A stretch of DNA of 64,000 bases. Source: Pantoea cypripedii. Lineage in GTDB: Bacteria > Pseudomonadota > Gammaproteobacteria > Enterobacterales > Enterobacteriaceae. Location of the stretch: the NCBI RefSeq assembly GCF_011395035.1, contig NZ_CP024770.1, positions 433,785 through 497,784 on the forward strand, in the 5' to 3' direction. The notes beneath the pieces were generated by a model that did not search any database, was not told where the DNA came from, and saw only the letters and a list, made by a program, of their open reading frames with translations. The position numbers and the translations under genes were made by a program. Below are positions 60,054 through 64,000 of this stretch, piece after piece (positions within the stretch are counted from its first letter, which is position 1; each line of letters starts with the position of its first letter).

Positions 60054-60385
60054 AAGATACAGATAAAATCACTACATATATTACTCGTCCTGAAGACAAT
60101 ATCTTTGCTGATCTGGGATTTGAACCGGATGAAGCAGCCGCACTGCTGGCGGAAACTGATCGCGAGATTGCACAGGCAATTGAATTAAAAAAGCAACTCA
60201 TGGTAGCCATTAAAAACTGGATGAAAGCCAGCGGACACAAACAAGTCGAAGCGGCTAAATTACTGCATGTTTCTCGCCCTCGACTTTCTGATGCTGTGAA
60301 TCAAAAAACAGACAAATTTACGATTGATGCCTTGGTTGGCATGGTGCAACACACTGGTAAAACTGTTCGTATGATTGTTGAGTGA
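60050..60385 (+). CDS. XRE-family antitoxin (HigA-like)
   Basis: This 111-residue protein has a central helix-turn-helix: GHKQVEAAKLLHVSRPRLSDAVN. It resembles antitoxins paired with Gp49-like toxins, which bind the toxin and repress the operon. The ATG overlaps the toxin stop by four bases, and a strong terminator follows at 60402. The preceding palindrome at 59668 is its likely operator. Unlike the toxin, this frame is intact. Confidence 0.87.
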   Translation: MKDTDKITTYITRPEDNIFADLGFEPDEAAALLAETDREIAQAIELKKQLMVAIKNWMKASGHKQVEAAKLLHVSRPRLSDAVNQKTDKFTIDALVGMVQHTGKTVRMIVE

Positions 60386-60401
60386 AGATTTGCATGTACT
60401 C

Positions 60402-60426
60402 ACCCCCGCAGATGTGGGGGTTTTTG
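60402..60426 (+). terminator. Terminator of the toxin-antitoxin operon
   Basis: ACCCCC/GGGGGT with a GCAGATGT loop is followed by Ts. Confidence 0.85.
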
Positions 60427-60492
60427 TTGGGCCAAAAGATTTCTCCGGCGAGGAACCTGGCACAGCTTCTCGCCAGGCTCTGCGAGGTTGTA

Positions 60493-61422
60493 CTAACGCA
60501 GTTGTGCCAGCTTCGCTTCCTGGCGGGCGATAAGGTATTCAACCTCGTGAATCGCTGCACTGCTGAGCACACTACCGGGACGGCGCTGTGAGGCGTGGGC
60601 AATGGCACCACGGCGCGCCAGAATGTGTTTTCTGATCGCCAGCCCCAGACCAGGCTGTTGCTCATAGCGCATCAGCGGCAGATACACATCAAAAATATCC
60701 TGCGCTAAATTGCGCTGGCGGTTACTGACCAGCCGTGTCACCTCAACCATCATTTCCGGATAGCCGAAACCGGTCATGGCACCGTCGGCACCGCGCGCCA
60801 TCTCTTCCGGTAAAAACATCCCTGCGTTGCCGCACAGGATAGAGACGCGACGGCTGCCGTCTGCTTCCGACTGACGAATATCGCTGATCTTTTGCAGGCC
60901 AGGCCAGTCCTCATGTTTCAGCATCACGATGCTCGGATGTGCAGCGAACAGCCTGATAAGCACCGCTGACGAGATCTGTACGCCGGTGGCAAGCGGGAAA
61001 TCCTGTAGTACCACGGGCACGTCCGGCCCCAGCGTCTCGATGACGTTGCGGTAGTAGTTGATGATCTGTTCGTCGGTGCGCAACGCAGCAGGGGGCGCGA
61101 CCATCACCCCGGCAGCTCCGGCCTCCATTACCCGGTTCGATAGCTCACCGATCGCCGCCAGACCCGGCGCGGACACGCCAACAATCACCGGTTTACCCGC
61201 TGCCCGTTTCAGCGTCTGGCGGGTAATTGCCACGGATTCTTCCAGCGTCAGCTTAGGTGCTTCACCCATCATGCCGAGGATCGTCAGGCCATCCGCACCC
61301 TGATCAAAGTAAAAGTCGGTGACGCTGTCGATGCTGCTGCGATCGATGGCGCCATCCGGTAAAAACGGCGTGACCGCAATAACATAAACGCCTTTCGTCT
61401 GGTTAGTAATCAGAGACATCAT
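60493..61422 (-). CDS. DapA/NanA-family aldolase (dihydrodipicolinate synthase family)
   Basis: This TIM-barrel lyase of about 309 residues has the Schiff-base Lys in SIVMLKHED. At the place of the conserved catalytic Tyr (YNVP in DapA) it reads LQDFPLATG, so the usual proton-relay Tyr is missing and it is not a housekeeping DapA. Related proteins with this change occur as putative dihydrodipicolinate-synthase-family enzymes of unknown substrate. It is on the same strand as pxpC and pxpB, 28 bases after pxpC, and probably shares their transcript. Confidence 0.82.
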   Translation of the reverse strand: MMSLITNQTKGVYVIAVTPFLPDGAIDRSSIDSVTDFYFDQGADGLTILGMMGEAPKLTLEESVAITRQTLKRAAGKPVIVGVSAPGLAAIGELSNRVMEAGAAGVMVAPPAALRTDEQIINYYRNVIETLGPDVPVVLQDFPLATGVQISSAVLIRLFAAHPSIVMLKHEDWPGLQKISDIRQSEADGSRRVSILCGNAGMFLPEEMARGADGAMTGFGYPEMMVEVTRLVSNRQRNLAQDIFDVYLPLMRYEQQPGLGLAIRKHILARRGAIAHASQRRPGSVLSSAAIHEVEYLIARQEAKLAQLR

Positions 61423-61450
61423 GGTTTCCTTGTTTCTCAGCGACAGGCAA

Positions 61451-62398
61451 TCACTGCTGATCCAGCGCGGCCCGCGTTTCGTTTAAAATCGCCTGGCGAC
61501 CCCGCCAGATCTCTTCCGCTTTCTCAACCGATACCGCTTCGAAGCGTACAGCATCGCCCGGCTTCAACTGGCCCAGGCGCGCCAGGTCGGCACGAATCAC
61601 GGTAGCGATTTTCGGGTATCCGCCGGTGGTCTGCCGATCGTTCATTGCCACGATCGGCAAGCCGTCGCCAGGGATCTGAATGCTGCCATGAGCAATGGCA
61701 TCGGAAATAATATTGAAACCCCGGGTGTGGCTGAGTGGCTCGCCATGCAGGCGATACCCCATACGGTCGCACTGGGGGGATAACGTATAGGTCTGGGACT
61801 GAAAACGGTCGCGCGCCGCATCATCAAAATAACTGTCCTGCGGTCCCCATATCACCCGCACCGGGCGTTTTTCCATCTGTGGAAAAATACGGTCGCTGCG
61901 GAGGCCAGGACGTAACTGCCGTATCGGTGAGGCCAGCGGTAACCGGTCATTTTTCTGTACCGGGCGTCCGTCAAAACCTCCCAGCCTGGCCCTGATCAGC
62001 GTTGAGACACTGCCCAATTGTGGCTGCACCGCAAAGCCACCGGCGACGGCAAGATAACCGCGCGCGCCGGAGCGCAGGCGCTGTATGGCAAGAACGTCTC
62101 CGGGCAGCATTTGCAGGGACTGATAAATCGTGCAGGGCATATCGTTCAACGTTGCCACCGCATCGCCGGTAATGGCGAAGAGGCAGGGTTCATCGCCGCA
62201 CAGCTTCAGCCTCGGCCCGGTCAGGGTGAATTCGATGGCGCCGGTGTTGGCGGGGTTGCCCACCAGCGCATTGGCGAGGGCAAAGCTTAGTTCATCCATG
62301 ACCCCCGAAGGCGGCACGCCACGATCCTCGTAACCGATGCGCCCCATATCCTGCAAGGTTGACATGACGCCTGGCGACAGCACCTCGAAATATTTCAT
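61451..62398 (-). CDS. pxpC: 5-oxoprolinase subunit PxpC (biotin-dependent carboxyltransferase-like, KipA family)
   Basis: This 315-residue protein has KipA/AHS2-domain motifs: LQDMGRIGYEDRGVPPSGVMDELSFALANALVGNP, SDAIAHGSIQIPGDGLPIVAMNDRQTTGGYPKI. With PxpA and PxpB it cleaves 5-oxoproline to glutamate using ATP. The start MKYFEVLS overlaps the pxpB stop by four bases. It lies downstream of pxpB and upstream of the DapA-like gene. Confidence 0.92.
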   Translation of the reverse strand: MKYFEVLSPGVMSTLQDMGRIGYEDRGVPPSGVMDELSFALANALVGNPANTGAIEFTLTGPRLKLCGDEPCLFAITGDAVATLNDMPCTIYQSLQMLPGDVLAIQRLRSGARGYLAVAGGFAVQPQLGSVSTLIRARLGGFDGRPVQKNDRLPLASPIRQLRPGLRSDRIFPQMEKRPVRVIWGPQDSYFDDAARDRFQSQTYTLSPQCDRMGYRLHGEPLSHTRGFNIISDAIAHGSIQIPGDGLPIVAMNDRQTTGGYPKIATVIRADLARLGQLKPGDAVRFEAVSVEKAEEIWRGRQAILNETRAALDQQ

Positions 62399-63180
62399 GG
62401 CAGCAGACTCCATTCAGGCTGGTAATGCCGATCGGCGAGTAGCGTCTGGTAATCATGTTCGCTGACGGGAACAAAACGCACTTCCTCGCCCGCGTTAAAT
62501 AAAAAAGGCTGTTCGCGCTGCGGATCGAAACTTTTCACCGGCGTGCGTGCCAGCAAATGCCAGCCGCTGGGCGCGGCGACGGAACCGATAGCCGACTGAA
62601 CCCCACCGATACTGATGCTGCCGCCGGGCACTTCCTGGCGCGGTGATGTGCGTCGCGCGAGATGTAAACGCGGATCGAGTCCACCCAGATAAGCGAAACC
62701 CGGCATAAAACCAATCATATAGATGCGATAGGGCTGAGCGCTGTGAATCTCAATCAGTTCGGCGGGTGTCAGGCCCAGGCAAGTTGCCGAGCTGGCCAGA
62801 TCGATGCCGTAGTCACCGCCGTAACAAGCGGGTATCAGCCAGCACTTGCGAGGTGGCGTGTGCAGCATGTCGGTGTTGAGCAGCAACTCTAACGCCTGGA
62901 TCAGTTCCCTCTGCCGGATAACGACCGAGTCATAAGTCACCGTCAGTGAGCGGTAGGTCGGAATACAACCCGTGACGCCCGCTATGTTTTGTTGCCTGAT
63001 GGCTGCCGCTAACGACGTCACGCGCTGATTCACCTGCGCGTCAATAACTTCACCAAAATCGATATTCACCGCCTGATCGGCGATGGTCTGAATCGCCCAG
63101 CTCAGCGGCATGCCGGCATCATTCACGTTCGCTTCCTGACATACATTTTCGTTATTTGCATCATGGAATACTTTTGGCAT
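62395..63180 (-). CDS. pxpB: 5-oxoprolinase subunit PxpB (KipI family)
   Basis: This 261-residue protein has the AHS1/KipI motifs: PACYGGDYGIDL, IYMIGFMPGFAYLGGLDPRLHLARR, PGGSISIGGVQSAIGSVAAPSGWHLL. It pairs with PxpC in ATP-dependent opening of 5-oxoproline. About 25 N-terminal residues precede the usual family start, so a later start (MPLSWAI at residue 24) is possible. It is divergent from pxpA, the opposite of the usual same-strand order. Confidence 0.9.
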   Translation of the reverse strand: MPKVFHDANNENVCQEANVNDAGMPLSWAIQTIADQAVNIDFGEVIDAQVNQRVTSLAAAIRQQNIAGVTGCIPTYRSLTVTYDSVVIRQRELIQALELLLNTDMLHTPPRKCWLIPACYGGDYGIDLASSATCLGLTPAELIEIHSAQPYRIYMIGFMPGFAYLGGLDPRLHLARRTSPRQEVPGGSISIGGVQSAIGSVAAPSGWHLLARTPVKSFDPQREQPFLFNAGEEVRFVPVSEHDYQTLLADRHYQPEWSLLP

Positions 63181-63272
63181 ACCATAAAAATGTTGTCAAT
63201 AAACGCTGTCAGATTAAATACTTATTGCCTGAATAAACAGACGAATAATCAGTAGCCTGGAGTGAAGTTTGA

Positions 63273-64000
63273 ATGTTGATTGACCTGAACTGTGACATGG
63301 GAGAGAGCTTCGGCGTCTGGAAGATGGGAGCCGATGAAGAGATGCTGTCGATCGTGACCTCCGCCAATATCGCCTGCGGATTTCACGCCGGTGACCCGGA
63401 TGTGATGTTCTCAACGTTACAAAATGCCCGACAGCAAAACGTCGCAGTGGGTGCCCATCCCGGCTTCCTCGATCTGGCCGGTTTTGGCCGCAGACCGATC
63501 TACGGCTACACGCCACAGCAGATCCGCAACATGGTTACTTACCAGATCGGTGCGCTGAAGGCGCTGGCGGAAAGTCAGGGCTTTTCCCTGCAACATGTCA
63601 AAACCCATGGGGCATTTGGCAACATGGCGGCGGAGAACAGTGAATGGGCGATGGCGGTGGCAGAAGCCATTTATCAGGTGGATAAGGATCTGATTATGGT
63701 GGTGATGCCGGGGATGTGCACCGAGGCGGCCGCCGTGCAGCAGGGGCTCAGGGTCATAAGAGAAATTTATGTCGATCGTGCTTACGCTGAAAACGGCAAT
63801 CTGCTTTCCCGCCAGCTGCCCGGCGCGGTGCTGCACGATCCACAGCTCGCCAGCGAGCGCATCCTGCGCATGATTGATCAATCCGCCATCACCACGATAA
63901 ACGGCAGCAACATTCCGGTTGAGATCGACTCGCTCTGCGTACACGGCGACTCACCCGGCGCGGTAGAGATGGCCCGCGCCGTTCGCAGCCTGCTGGAAGG
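63273..64000 (+). CDS. pxpA: 5-oxoprolinase subunit PxpA (LamB/YcsF family), 3' end outside window
   Basis: The window holds 242 codons with no stop: MLIDLNCDMGESFGVW at the start, NIACGFHAGDPDVM, GAHPGFLDLAGFGRR, HVKTHGAFGNMAA, then SLCVHGDSPGAVEMARAV near the cut. These are the conserved Asp/His motifs of PxpA. A GGAG ribosome site lies ten bases ahead. The family is about 245-255 residues, so only a few codons are missing. It opens the lactam of 5-oxoproline together with PxpBC. Further genes of the operon may follow beyond the window. Confidence 0.93.
   Translation, partial: MLIDLNCDMGESFGVWKMGADEEMLSIVTSANIACGFHAGDPDVMFSTLQNARQQNVAVGAHPGFLDLAGFGRRPIYGYTPQQIRNMVTYQIGALKALAESQGFSLQHVKTHGAFGNMAAENSEWAMAVAEAIYQVDKDLIMVVMPGMCTEAAAVQQGLRVIREIYVDRAYAENGNLLSRQLPGAVLHDPQLASERILRMIDQSAITTINGSNIPVEIDSLCVHGDSPGAVEMARAVRSLLE

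Noticed and set aside
1..64000. tRNA or rRNA genes and integrase-type att sites as anchors of a genomic island
   Set aside because: I saw no tRNA or rRNA gene, no integrase and no IS element with readable ends. A computed tRNA and IS scan would be needed to exclude them.

Overview
The window is from a gamma-proteobacterium of the order Enterobacterales. A Pantoea/Erwinia-like member of Erwiniaceae is my best guess, inferred from the Klebsiella-type nif cluster, the E. coli-like CspA, YaiL and H-NS proteins, and several small BhsA/McbA-type (DUF1471) exported proteins. I see no replication or conjugation genes, so I cannot say whether this is chromosome or megaplasmid. The accessory H-NS paralogue and the mosaic catabolic gene content would suit either an island or a large plasmid.

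Layout. 1-24.5 kb is a mosaic of small metabolic units: a DUF1471 gene; cspA with its long cold-shock leader; an arylamine N-acetyltransferase divergent from a MocR-type regulator across a 37-bp palindrome; a LysR/AzlCD exporter unit; an H-NS paralogue; an Old Yellow Enzyme; a short-chain dehydrogenase, crotonase and GST divergent from LysR; a RluA-type pseudouridine synthase; yaiL; a stress-like group of monooxygenase, SnoaL and VOC proteins around a LysR gene; and a seven-gene sugar-acid (otn) operon under a DeoR regulator.

25.2-58.8 kb is the nitrogen-fixation cluster. It holds nifQ, B, A, L, F, M, Z, W, V, S, U, X, N, E, Y, T, K, D, H and J in the Klebsiella order and orientation. Sigma-54 promoters are readable before nifB, nifL, nifF, nifU, nifE, nifH and nifJ. 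NifA upstream sites (TGT-N10-ACA) go with all of these except nifL, which instead has a plausible NtrC site. The cluster is split: about 10.5 kb lies between nifF and nifM, which are neighbours in Klebsiella. The insert carries two DUF1471 genes, a CHASE4-PAS-GGDEF-EAL protein, a five-gene operon with a polar amino-acid ABC transporter bracketed by two different ureohydrolases (with a divergent LysR), a DUF1471 pseudogene next to a copy of the nifM tail, and a putative orphan T6SS metallopeptidase/immunity lipoprotein pair. A duplicated nifQ 3' end lies just outside the nifQ end of the cluster. These scars suggest repeated recombination at the ends of nif operons.

58.8-64 kb holds an HNH endonuclease gene, a HigB/HigA-like toxin-antitoxin pair whose toxin gene looks frameshifted, a DapA-like aldolase, and 5-oxoprolinase genes pxpC, pxpB and (divergent, cut by the window end) pxpA.

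How the genes work together: NtrC and sigma-54 would drive nifLA. NifA, restrained by NifL, would activate the other nif operons. NifJ and NifF would feed electrons from pyruvate to NifH and then to NifDK. NifB, E, N, X, V, Q, U, S, Y, Z, W and M would build cofactors or mature the proteins. The ureohydrolase, 5-oxoprolinase and amino-acid transport genes around it are also nitrogen-scavenging functions. That theme is an inference from gene families only.
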